DNA of 64,000 bases from Tomocerus qinae. Lineage: Eukaryota > Arthropoda > Collembola > Entomobryomorpha > Tomoceridae. The notes beneath the pieces are model-generated. The model made no database searches. It was not told where the DNA came from and saw only the letters and a program-made list of their open reading frames with translations. The translations under genes were made by a program, and so were the position numbers. Location: contig CM034548.1 in assembly GCA_020055645.1 (NCBI GenBank), positions 4,960,001 to 5,024,000 on the forward strand. Reading direction: 5' to 3'. Shown here in pieces: positions 27,691 to 38,331 of the stretch (position 1 is the stretch's first letter; every line of letters starts with the position of its first letter).

Positions 27691-27885
27691 CTAAACAGGG
27701 TCAGATCCCACATCCCAGTCTATGTTAAAAATCTGTGGAGATTGCGTGAATCCTGTGTCATCCTCAATAAGATTTTCTCGAAAATCCACCTGATTCTTCA
27801 CAATAACTAACGATTGTCCAATTTTTATTTCAGCTGAGCTTCTAAGTAGACCCTTATATTGTCTGATCGACTGGTGCCGACTGAT
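27691..27885 (-). CDS. Orphan open frame, possible C-terminal exon fragment
   Basis: On the minus strand 64 codons are open, without an ATG start, ending at a TAG at 27691-27693. The peptide looks protein-like: a basic first half (IRQYKGLLRSS), then KIGQSLVIVKNQVDFRENL, then an acidic end (FNIDWDVGSDPV). I do not recognise the family. It lies 1.2 kb from the pogo-like remnant and could be a terminal exon of a degraded gene or an old transposon fragment. A chance open frame of this length is also possible, although its composition differs from the AT-rich noise around it. Confidence 0.25.
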   Translation of the reverse strand: MSRHQSIRQYKGLLRSSAEIKIGQSLVIVKNQVDFRENLIEDDTGFTQSPQIFNIDWDVGSDPV

Positions 27886-28117
27886 TTATTGCGAATTGAA
27901 AACACATTGTGATTAAATCGAAAAATTTATATTTATAAGGTAATTTTAAATTTTACAATGTTTACACTACTTATTAGGATAGGAGAAGTACAATTATGAA
28001 TTACTATATTCAATATCATGTAATTGTTTAAGACTATTTAATCGTTTGCAAAATGTTTTTCTAATTTTGTAGTAGCTATCTCTGTTTAAGGAGTATTTTA
28101 AAAGCAGTATTTTTATT

Positions 28118-28335
28118 ATGCCCCTTTTTTTATTACCGCATTCTAACCCTACTGCCCTGAACTTGAAGAATAATTTTAATCTTTTGGGTTGGAGCAGTGT
28201 CGCGGGTGGCGGATGTAGGTTATTGATTGATTCAAATTTATTGACTTCCCAGACACTGTTCCCTCCACAAAAACTTGATTTATTTTTTAAGTTCAGGGCA
28301 GTAAGGTTAGAATGCGGTAATAAAAAAGGGGCCAT
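28118..28335. mobile_element. Near-complete foldback MITE
   Basis: The element starts ATGCCCCTTTTTTTATTACC, and its right end on the minus strand reads ATGGCCCCTTTTTTATTACC. Pairing continues through CGCATTCTAACC, TACTGCCCTGAACTT and on to CAGTGTC, giving arms of roughly 85-90 bases around a centre of about 40 bases. Both strands therefore show nearly the same open frame, which is an artefact of the palindrome and not a gene. No target duplication could be fixed and no superfamily is assigned. Confidence 0.82.
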
Positions 28336-28934
28336 TGCATTTGTCCTCCCACTATTGAACATCAATTATTAATTGGCTAAGACAATTTATGGGAATACTT
28401 GTCTGTCCGTCTTGTACTACGCGCGATAACTTTATAACAGACAATTGATTCAAACTACATGTACATGATGTAATGGTCAAAATAATCGGCAAGATTGGTC
28501 CCACCCCTTGATGGGGAGGGTGTCAAGCTATTATAAGCAATGTACCTTTAGTTCTGTTCATCGTTTCGTGGAACGTCGTGTAATAGATCCATCGAATCGT
28601 AATAGGCTTCTTGACATAACACTGCGACACTAACTACCAAATAAAAGACTAATGCTACCCCTGACTGGGAAGTGAGTAAAATCTAAGATGCGACGTGACT
28701 TTAGTTGTAAAATCGTGGTGAGATAGTTGATTAATTCGACTAGTGACGATTCCGGAACGTGAAATTATAAGTGAAATTATAAGTTATTATAAGTTATAAG
28801 TATAAATATATACTATTTTCGCGCGAAATATTTTGGGTGTTAAGGCAAAAATTCGTTTCTACCCCTTCCCCCCTTGCTGCGGCATTGCGAAACATGTGTT
28901 ATGCATTCACTACAACATTGAGCTTTAATACTTA

Positions 28935-29470
28935 CCGTATTTATCGAATTAGCACCTCAGGGGAATTATAGTTTCATGGTCACTTTTTGTCCAAGAAAAA
29001 TTGATGTAGTTCCCCGGATGGGGAATTATTTCGAAACGGGGAATTATAGTTTCAAAGTCAATATTTATTAGATTATCAATGCATTATTTTAAAAAATTTA
29101 AGTTTTATTAAAATGTAATTAATTTTCTTCGTCAGAGGACAGTAATGCTTCCATAGGTTCCGTGATATGTACATCCATATCATCATCGTCCAAGGGCACC
29201 AAAATGTCATCCTCGTTAATCAATGGCTGTTCCATTTGTGAAAATTGATAGCACTGCTTTAACCTTTCCAGTCCTTCACTGCAATCTTTGCCTGGTATAA
29301 AGGCGGTGATCAAATGATCCTCACTTCCATCCACAGCATTAAGAATTCCGCAAGAATAAAAGGAATTTTTTATTACATCTTCAAGAATGTTATCCCAGGC
29401 TTCCTTGATCCAATTGCAGACAATAAGTAATGGGGGTGGCTTGGGGTTTCCTCCTTCCTCGATAAATACG
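28935..29470 (-). mobile_element. Internally deleted pogo/Tigger-like DNA transposon
   Basis: One end (plus strand, 28933) reads TA|CCGTATTTATCGA, and the other end (minus strand, from 29472) reads TA|CGTATTTATCGA. This is a near-identical terminal inverted repeat flanked by the TA dinucleotide expected of Tc1/mariner/pogo targets. Between them is the C-terminal part of a pogo-type transposase followed by an AT-rich 3' region with two GGGGAATTATAGTTTCA copies. The 5' terminal repeat directly abuts coding sequence for the transposase C-terminus, so the N-terminal DNA-binding and catalytic parts are missing. The element cannot be autonomous. Confidence 0.75.
29119..29463 (-). pseudogene. Pogo/Tigger transposase C-terminal fragment
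   Basis: The minus-strand frame from 29463 to the TAA at 29119-29121 is open for about 114 codons. It contains the motif series VCNWIKEAWDNILEDVIKNS, then SFYSCGILNAVDGSEDHL, then an acidic C-terminus ending SSDEEN. This W..eAW..i....i..SF..CGI.NA.DGSED pattern is the well-known end of pogo/Tigger DDE transposases. No DDE catalytic core or helix-turn-helix precedes it. The frame runs straight into the element's terminal repeat, so this is a deletion derivative and not a working gene. The surviving frame has no stop codon. Confidence 0.8.
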
Positions 29471-30078
29471 TATTACTTACTAGTTGAATCCTAACACATA
29501 AAGTGTGCTAGAAAATGTTGAAATCAGTAAATTTCTAGCGACTGCGCATTGGCCCGAATTTCATAAACCGTTGATTGGACTCAGTAATGATACAAATTAC
29601 AAAATTATATTACCCTTACTCATTGATTACAAAATATTACGGACATATGTACAAACCTTTATACAAGAATAGTGAAAGAATTCCTTTCCTAGAAGATGTC
29701 CCACCTTACGTTTATGTAGAGTAAAGATTTACTACTACTCCTAGCTTACTACTAAGTCGTGGGATAGCTCTTATTTTCATTCTTACACAAAAATATACTC
29801 TGTATTCTGTATGCATCGGATCACCCGAAGCCAATTCTAATACTTATTTGGGCACAAGGTACTTGACATTTGACTTGCGCTTCTTACGTTTCTCCAATTT
29901 CTTATACACATGTTGTCACTGTTTATTAAAAAAGCAAACGATATTTTGTTAGTTGGTTTTTGTTCCTAACTTATCAAATTCGGCAAAAAGGCTAAGCCTA
30001 TTGTCAATATCACTACTCAGCTTTCTGAAACTGTTAATTTCAATATTTCCAATTGTGTTTTGTAGACAACTTATTACT

Positions 30079-32743
30079 ATGGAAATCCCCGATGGCGTAA
30101 ATAATACTAATTCTCCTACGACCGACTCAGACACGGAAAGTCTGGAGTTAGCTCAGGTGTATGTGGCAGCGGCAACAAACAGAGGCCCCGTGGCGTCCAT
30201 GCAACGTCCACATCGACCGGTGTTTGATCGTTCTGCTAACGGCACCGTTGTTTCCCCCGTGGAAGGTGCATCAAGTCAGCCTGTTAGAGTCCCGGCTCTT
30301 GTCCCTAACATACGTGTATCGAACTTTGGAGTTGCACTACCAAACCAAACAACTATTGCAAAACCCACAGTCACTGATTCTGGATTCATACGAGAGGTAT
30401 GTAACGTAATACGTATTTTAATAGTAACTAAAAAATTGTGTTTTTAAGAAAATGTAATTCAAACAGTCAACATCAATTTATTTTGACGAGATTTTTCAGT
30501 GAATTGTTGCTCTGATTGTAAATTACTCATTTCCCTATTATGAATGTAAATTGTTTACAATGTTTTACATAAATATAGGATCGAGAACCACGTGACTTGA
30601 AGCAAGCACTACAGTACAGCTTAAGTCTGTGTGATGGTAATTCTCCCATCAAAGACACTACCGAAGAGGTAGGTACCGTTCTAGCAGATGTTTTTGTTTG
30701 TTTTACTGAACTGTAAATGTATGTTGATGAATATTATGTTTTAGAATAAATCCATTTTGAATGAAGTGATTTCATCATGCTTTTCTTCGAAACCAAGCGT
30801 GCTTCGTCAACGCTTAGAGTTTTTGCGAGATGTTAAAGATGTAGAGTCGGAGAAGAAGACTGTCATTGATTGCTTGGAGGCTATAGAAATGGAAGTGGAA
30901 TTAACGGATCAAGCAAACGGTTTGTTAAATATATATATATTAATTTTCACTGTCATAATTTTGATAGAACCATAGCTACTGAGTATTTTACCCTAGTTCA
31001 CTTGAAAGGTCCTAAAAAGTTAGGCTATAGAACTGCATAGTGTGCATAGGGCATAATATTGTGAAAAGTTTAGTAGTATGCGGAAATGATGTGTATTTAG
31101 TTGAAGTTCTGTATTTAATGCTTTGGAATACTGCATATCGTCCGCACTAAGAGGAGGAAAGCTGCCTCAAACGGTCAAGTATAAAAGAGGGGGCTGGGCT
31201 TACCTTTGAATGTTCCTATACCACTAATGCTAAATATGCGATTTTAAAATCGCTATATCTAACGCTACGGGCATAGCCAGGTCTTATTACTAATCACGTA
31301 TTATTAATTCGAATGTCACAATTCGAATGATGTATATATGAATGCTCTCCGTCGATAGTTTCTGTATTAAAAATGAATTCGAAAAATTAGAATAGGGTTT
31401 TCAATGTAAAACTCAAACGGAAAAGAGAGCGAACTCAGCTTTTAGACGACCGCTTTAATACATGTACGCTCCAAAATAGCGTCCTGTCTGTACTCATAAT
31501 AAATGAAGTACTTGAGATGTCTGAGTTGTTTTGTGTCGTTTTTTGTTCATTCCATAAATGTTTTATATTCGACTTTTGCTGTGAATCACTATTGCTTCGT
31601 TTACATTTAAAGTACTAATTGCTTCCTGTGCATTATTTTTTTCCTTGTATCACCTTAACCTTATCCTTATCGAGATATTAAAGCCAATGAACTTTAGACT
31701 AACATTGACTCGAATCTAAAAATTTTGTCTGGTTGTCATTTTTGGATGAACAGTTGAAATGGTTGAAAGGGATAGGGTTGTATTGCAATGAATGAAAATG
31801 TATAATATTAATATTGTATTAAAAAAGTTATTATTCATCCTATTTCCTCACAGACTTTTGTAACAAGGATGGGATGAAGGCATTGTCAAGATATGTGTTT
31901 TCCGATGTGATGGAAATTCGAATTGCAGCTTTGAACATTCTAGCCACGGTTGTTCAGAACAACCCTATTGGAATGAAGAAAGCGTTTGATGAGGGCATCC
32001 TAAACTTGTTAACTTCAGAATTGGTCAAAATAGCCTGGAGTAAGGAAATAAATCCTGATAAAGTCGCTGTAAAGTCGCTGTATGCTCTATCGTGCTTGTT
32101 AAGGGGCAATCCCGAAGGTTGCAAGTTTTTTAAAGAAAATGCTGGATTCAATAACACCATGGCAATCGTTTCTTGCCACCATGACCCAAAACTTCTTAAA
32201 AAATGTTATTACATAATCGTTTCGTTGATTGCGGACGAATTGGAGCTGGGACAATCGGCCGGTATTTAATAATTTTATTGTTAAATTATATTGGTGTTTA
32301 TTTATATAGTAATTGGGGAACGCATTAATATTTTGTGAAGACATAAGCCATATCGAAACTGAGCCCTGGAAACTGTACATGGATATGATCCTGGAACGAT
32401 TTGTTAAAGAAAAAGATTCGATTGCTATTTCTACGACGATGGCTCAAGTGCTTGAGCAAATCTGTATTGGTTACTGGGGTCGTTCTTCAAATTTTAAAAT
32501 AGCGGATTTGATGATGGAAAAGGGCGTACTGTCTGTAGCACAAAGCTACATCGCTAGTATTGATGAAACTTGTGGTTTGGATCTGGAACAGGTGATTTCT
32601 AATACGTTACCATACCATGCACACATAGATTTCAGGTTTTAATCTCTTGTCATTTATTATATTTTTAGGATGAGGTCGAATTGTTCAAAACGTGTAAAGC
32701 ACTATTGAAATTTCTTAAACCGGTAAGCTTGGTGGAGAACTGA
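30079..32743 (+). CDS. HspBP1/Fes1-like Hsp70 nucleotide-exchange factor, copy A
   Basis: It is probably a cytosolic co-chaperone that releases nucleotide from Hsp70 through an armadillo-type fold. Exons are 30079-30396, 30579-30668, 30745-30919, 31854-32261, 32341-32591 and 32669-32743. All have GT-AG borders and consistent phases, giving 438 residues. Residues 1-110 are polar and probably disordered. PRDLKQALQYSLSLC (110-124) resembles the N-terminal helix of Fes1/HspBP1. NDFCNKDGMKAL matches the HspBP1 stretch DFCQLSGMHLL, and VKSLYALSCLLRGNPEGCKF matches VKALFAISCLVRE. The end (FKTCKALLKFL) resembles the HspBP1 tail. It is longer than human HspBP1 (about 360), mainly at the N-terminus. 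The ATG follows a TTTTGTAG acceptor at 30065, so a 5' untranslated exon is likely. The acceptor at 32340 was chosen over a nearer one at 32309, which gives a stop. SIL1 is the main alternative family, but no signal peptide is seen. Confidence 0.8.
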
Positions 32744-33019
32744 AACTACAACTATCTTTCAATTGAGATTCATTTCTTTCAACACTTAGTGTACTGACTG
32801 ATCCTGATTTTGCGATTTTAAAATCCATTTTTATGTTGCGTGATTGCTGTATCACGGAAATCTGTTTTCAAACCGCTTCATGTACAATCATTGTCTGTAG
32901 TTCTTGTGCATGTTGTTACAAATGGCCCTAAATTCTAGACATTCTAGAGGGATTTAATGGCAAACATGGGATCGTTTGCACCTGTCATTTCCGCTGGTGA
33001 AAATTGTGCAGTAACGTGG

Positions 33020-33500
33020 TATCTTAGATACAGGGAAATTTTCGGCTTCGCCGTAGCTACGCCTAGGCTAAGCCGTACCGGAAAAGGGAAGAGAGAAGGA
33101 AAGAAAAAAGAGGGGAGGGAATAAAAAATAGGGAAGGGAAGGAAAAAGAAGAAGAAACGAAAAAACGGGAAATAAGGAAGGAAAGAAGAAGGTTATGACA
33201 AAAGGGCAGAGGGAAGGAGAGGAAAATAGGGAAGAGGTCATATTTATTTTTGTATATATATTTTAGATCATATTTGACTTATATTCTTCAAAAAAGGCCA
33301 AAAATTATCTCGCTACGCACGAATTGTTATAGTAAAATTCTCTATATACAATGTAACCCTAACCGAAATTCAATTCTGTTTGAAAAGGGAGGTTGGAAGG
33401 ACTGGTGGCCCTTAAATTTTAAAAACATCAATTTCAATCATTTTTCGGCGAATAATTTTTCCAAAAATAGGCCAAAAATTGCAAAACTTTAAGCGCTTCG
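33020..33500. repeat. Probable degraded repeat of unknown class
   Basis: Within this stretch GGCCAAAAATT occurs twice (near 33297 and 33472), each followed by a CG-rich word (CGCTACGCACG, GCGCTTCGCGCG) that is rare elsewhere in the window. The purine-rich tract sits between this patch's left end and the first copy. The pattern looks like an old dispersed repeat, but I see no terminal repeats or coding remains to classify it. Confidence 0.35.
33080..33237 (+). repeat. Purine-rich tract
   Basis: About 155 bases are almost entirely A and G on the plus strand (GGAAAAGGGAAGAGAGAAGG and similar words), with few interruptions. Such polypurine tracts are typical low-complexity sequence and can adopt triple-helix structures, but nothing here shows a function. 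Confidence 0.8.
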
Positions 33501-35883
33501 CGCGAATACGACTTCATTTAGTAACTATCATTGGTTCCCTTTACACATGGAAAGAAATTCCTCAAAACCGGGAAGGATTTTGGTTAAGTTTTGGATACTG
33601 GGAAGAAAACATAATTTCCACCAGCGGTCATTTCTACTTTCGATTAATAGTTTTTCGATTGTAATGTATAAAATTCGTAGCAATTCATTGTTTTGCTTGT
33701 TATTGCTTTTGCAATTTGTGGTATTTGTTTGTTCTGCTTTAAATTGTTTTCGCATATATAAGTAGTAATACGTTTTACTCAGTTGTTGTTTAGTTTTATT
33801 TTATATGGAGAAATAAGGGCGCTGTGGTATGTAAAGTGTGTGTAGCAGTTTTAGATGCTTCCAGTAATTAAAGTCAGCCATACAATCACAGGTCACACTA
33901 CCGGTAGACGAGTAAATGTGTAGGTAATGAACAAAAATGTATTATGTATAGCATATGTTGTGGTGTCCAACTATCCGTCCGACTATTTAGTCGGCAATAT
34001 TTAAAATTGGTGTAAAAAACGGTTAAGTATACTTCATGTCGTATTGTCTATTAAACAAATCCTACGAGGATCCAGTCCGGCCTTGTTAGTGATTCGATGT
34101 AGCCACCTTAAAACGACAACTAACGGTAAAACATACCAGTGTAGTATTTACAGATTTTTAAGTGCTTAGATAGTTGAGTCTTTTGAGCTATATTTATATA
34201 TATGTATGTAGATGTAGTGACATAAACGATTGTTGCTGTCCAGATAGCTTGCGGCAGTAATCTTAAGTTTTTTAGTCGTAAGATATCGTTTGAATTATGG
34301 TATTTACTTTTGTACGTTTTTAAATTTGCTATTTATACTTAAAAACTGGTACCTTTGAGACGGTTTTCTAAAGCTTCGAGTTATTTTTTACATATTTTTA
34401 AACTTTGTACGTGCAGCAGGGGACGCTTGCGTCATCATTAAGTGAGTTCAAATAATTTCTACCTGCAGTTGTGCTTATTAATATACGACTGATACAAAAT
34501 AATAGCGAGTATCGTTTTCCTTCCACTTCCACTATACAACGTTCAGAGAACCTATGTCGCTTTTGGGGGCGCAGTCCTCTCAAATCAGAAGTACCTATTT
34601 ACATAGATTCATTATCATAGTGTTTAACAAATTTTTTATTGTTTTCCTTAACCCTCAAATTGTATGACTGGCACTGGCAGCCATGAAATTCTTTGCAGTA
34701 ATTTCTAGAAAGGAATTGTCTTAAGTAGTATTAACGCGGTTACTTTTGATCGATTGATTAATGGGAATTAATGTGTATACCGGCAATTTTACGAAGTTAT
34801 TCTTGCGAATAGAGTAATTCTTCAGATGTTATTGCCTTTTGTGGTTATATTGTTGATGGGTGTCAAAACGTTAAGTGATTTTTAAGTTCTTGTTGACAGA
34901 TTTGCATGAATCTGAGATATTTTTTAAAGATGAGTCTTATTTCCGAATCATTCCCATTTCATAATGTGTCAAGATTACCTTCGTTTTTCAAAATCCGTAA
35001 AAAAATGTTGGTTTCTGTGGATCTTTAAGTGGTTTATATACTATTGAGGTTCTTGAGAGTACATTACTGTTGAAGGAGAAAAATGGAAGCAATTATTTTG
35101 TGTCACAAAATAGTGTTGAACTCTACTATTACTTTAAGTAGCCAGGTATCCATAGACAAATTTATGTAATTAAAGTACAGGATAAGTAACCTTAGGATAA
35201 GGAAGCTTAGTTTGTTATTTTGTTGTTGCGTTAATGAAGGGTAAGAGATGTGTAATAGTTTTGAAAAGGAATGTGTTACCAAAAGACATGAATAGAATGG
35301 GAAGGATATCAGTGCGTGTACTGTGTCCTGGTGTAATCAACAAATCAAAGTCCTACTGCAATACATGTGATAGTACTTGGTAAACTGCTGACAAGGCGTG
35401 TCACTTATCGTATGCACAAAATGCAAACTACATAACATACGTTCGCTGCTGAAAAAGGATCTTTCAACTAAATATTTCATAAGATAAATATGTAAATGCC
35501 GGATCTTTCTTTGTGCACGGCCTTGAGTACAATGAGCCTCTTTATGTAGCCAAGTATTTGTGAGTTCGAGAGGCGAAATGTGTGTACGAGTTGTGATCAT
35601 ATTTGAAGTCAGACTAACGGTAAATTGCAGTCATTAACGTTACAAAATTTTATTTTATATGAAAGATCCTCAAATTTATTTTTACCTTTATTACGTTTAT
35701 GAAGCGAACCTGGCGATAAGGATGAGAATTAGTTTTCAAGAGAACCTTAAGCTATCCTGTACAATAACTATGAATAGAGTCTTTGTAAATAACTTGATAA
35801 CGTAGGCCCCTAGATATTTTTGTTAGCAGACGTAAATAATGTTTGTAATGTTCCATTAAGTAATATTTGATATATAAATATGG

Positions 35884-35907
35884 TAATAATAATAATAATA
35901 ATAATAG
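35884..35907. repeat. (AAT)n microsatellite
   Basis: About eight AAT units in a row in non-coding sequence. Confidence 0.85.
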
Positions 35908-37815
35908 TTAAGTCCAAGTGGGGAACTATCAGCTTCATTTTACTCAAAATACAATGAGCTACATTGACGCAGATCGTTCTTCATATCATTACCCAAAACA
36001 AATCCTTAATACAATCTTATAGGTTTCAATGCCTATGTACGATAGACTTAAAATAATCACTAATTAAGTAGCACCCCTTTTGTGTAAACAATCAGTCCTT
36101 TAAAGCTAACAATGTTAGCTATATAATGTTTCATTTAAGTAAGATCCATCAATGTGTTAAATCGTGCAAATGTTCATCATGTAAGTATAGAATACGACTA
36201 TTACCCACATAGGAATAAATACATGTGTTTGTATTTAAGATTTATGGTGCATCGTGATTCCCAATCTTGTATTCCCTGACTGGTCTAATACCTTTCCAAA
36301 ATCTATGTATCATAGAATTCGTAGGAAATTTGATTGTTAATTGACATTCTTGTAATAACCATTTTCATAGCTACAAAATTAGTCCCTGCCAGAACAAATT
36401 ATTGATGTTACTGTTTTGACAATTCGGAACAATGTGCCGATTTTGACTGATTAATGAATATTGCTCTGAGAACTGAAAAACGAACTTTCCTTAAGTAGTG
36501 TTTGGTTGGTGTGATAGGACTTTCTAAAACATGACCAGTGTGCATTTTACAGTTTAAGTTTGTTAGCTCTCATTAAACTCTCTTATAAATGGTAGATACC
36601 TACCGATATAATGTTACATCTTAATCTCACTTAAACATACATTTAATAGTTTTGTGGAATAGTTTGATACCTGAACTAAATGATAAAAGGGTCGTAAAGA
36701 ATGTGTATCTCCATGTACAGGCATGAAATGTATTTAATTGGTGTGTTAATTGGAATATCGATGTATTTTGTCGCATTGACATTACCTTATTGGTCCAATT
36801 GGGATCTTGTAGGGCAGATGAGCATGAAATTCTAGAATTATTGTGTTGTACCATGTAGCTTTGATGCAGGTACTATACTACTTGTGTAATATTAAGTTAG
36901 TTAAGAAATGTTGCGATGACTTACATGTATTATCCTGCAAATGTAAACATTGCTCATCCACTGAATCAAACAAACCCTAAATTTTAACTTCTGCATTGAC
37001 GAGATTCACTCAATTTCACTTATTTTCGTTTCAATACACTCATTTAACTTTTTTAAATTTTACTACTATTACCCTTAATTTTTTCTCGCATTAATAGTTT
37101 ACTTGGTTAGTAAATTTAGTTTTTAACCGGAAACTGAATTAAGTGAATTAGGAGAGTGAGCAGAAGTAATTCGGGTTTTTTGAATTTGGCAAATGAACAA
37201 CAATGAATTTGTTGGTATTTGCATGTAGATAAAGTGTCATGGGTTAGCAACAAGTAAAATATAACAGAAAATGCTCATTCCTAGAGTGTGTCAAGCAATT
37301 GCTGTCGTATGCAAATTTAGATCTGTTATTACTAAGTACATAAACAAAACAAGTTTCCTGAGAGTTTAATGTCAACAAGTGATTTACAACTGAAATTATC
37401 TTCTGATTATAGATACCAACAGTATAGTTGTCTTACGATGTATTAGAAGTTTGACGCTAGTATTACTGTGGTAGTAAAATTCATGGTTCATAATATATTT
37501 CATGTAATTACAGGGTGTTCTGGTAAACAGGGAACTACTCACGAATTGTATTGTGTTATGGTGTTGATTTGCACTGTAATTTTAATTACATTTAACTGAT
37601 AAAGCTTTGCTGAATAAAGTGAAAAAACTATTTCGTTTTCCTTTGACATTTTACATATTTATGGACCACCTTGGTTTTAAATGCGCATTTTTATCTTTAA
37701 AGTAGGCAGAAATGGATTTTGATCATAAAGAAATTTCATTTTCAATCAATTACCATACAGGCGAAAAGATCTGTCAAGGTAATGCATTTTACAGAACTCG
37801 ATTTCTTGTATAGAA

Positions 37816-37833
37816 GTATGTATGTATGTATGT
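37816..37833. repeat. (GTAT)n microsatellite
   Basis: Four GTAT units in a row, in what is probably the 5' part or first intron of copy B. Confidence 0.75.
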
Positions 37834-38044
37834 ACTTAGAAGTTGTATGTTTGTCCTTATAGTATCATCAATCAGTAGAACATTACTATGCATGCCATAA
37901 ATTATTGGTTAAAAAACTTATTATTAGTGTAAGAGTATGGATTCCATAGTACGGATACGGAATTTAAATACTTTCTGGGATTTTGAATTTTGTTAGATAT
38001 AAAATGCAATTTGTAACTTCCATGTAGTTTCATCCGCATTTTTG

Positions 38045-38331
38045 AGGTATTAATGTGCAAATTATTAAATGTTTTACATACAGGTTTCTGTATGCGATGA
38101 GGAGGCTGTGCAACAAGAGATCCCAATAGAAGTGGGTACCGCTTTAATAGTAGTTGTTTCGGTTTGTTCTATTGAATTGAAAATTTTTTAGGTATTAATG
38201 TGTAAATTATTAAATGTTTTACATACAGGTTTCTGTACAAGATGAGGAGGCTGTGCCCCAAGAGATCCCAACAGAGGTGGGTACCGCTCTAATTGTAGTT
38301 GTTTTGTTTTGGTTCTATTGAATTGAAAAAT
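38045..38331 (+). repeat. Tandem duplication containing a 48-nt exon
   Basis: Two adjacent units of about 145 bases (38045-38189 and 38190-38331) match along their whole length. Both include the acceptor TTTTACATACAG, a 48-nt in-frame coding block, the donor GTGGGTACCGCT and the start of the intron. The coding blocks are 38084-38131 (VSVCDEEAVQQEIPIE) and 38229-38276 (VSVQDEEAVPQEIPTE). A related junction (GAAGAG|GTAGGTACCG) follows exon 2 of copy A at 30668, so the duplicated piece derives from the ancestral exon 2 boundary. Confidence 0.9.

Larger units (their letters stand above)
32744..37711. other. Non-coding sequence between the two HspBP1-like copies
   Basis: There is no supportable gene. 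It includes a purine-rich tract, a repetitive patch and an (AAT)n microsatellite, listed separately. The 3' untranslated region of copy A should occupy its beginning. An AATAAA lies at 33120-33125. Confidence 0.5.

Noticed and set aside
32310-32340. Alternative acceptor TATATAG at 32309 for copy A exon 5
   Set aside because: Joined in phase it meets a stop within ten codons. The acceptor at 32340 gives a peptide that aligns with the corresponding exon of copy B.
37712-37778. ATG exon MDFDHKEISFSINYHTG as the first coding exon of copy B
   Set aside because: The donor leaves phase 1, while both duplicated 48-nt exons must be read from phase 0. Kept only as a possibility for an untranslated or alternative exon.
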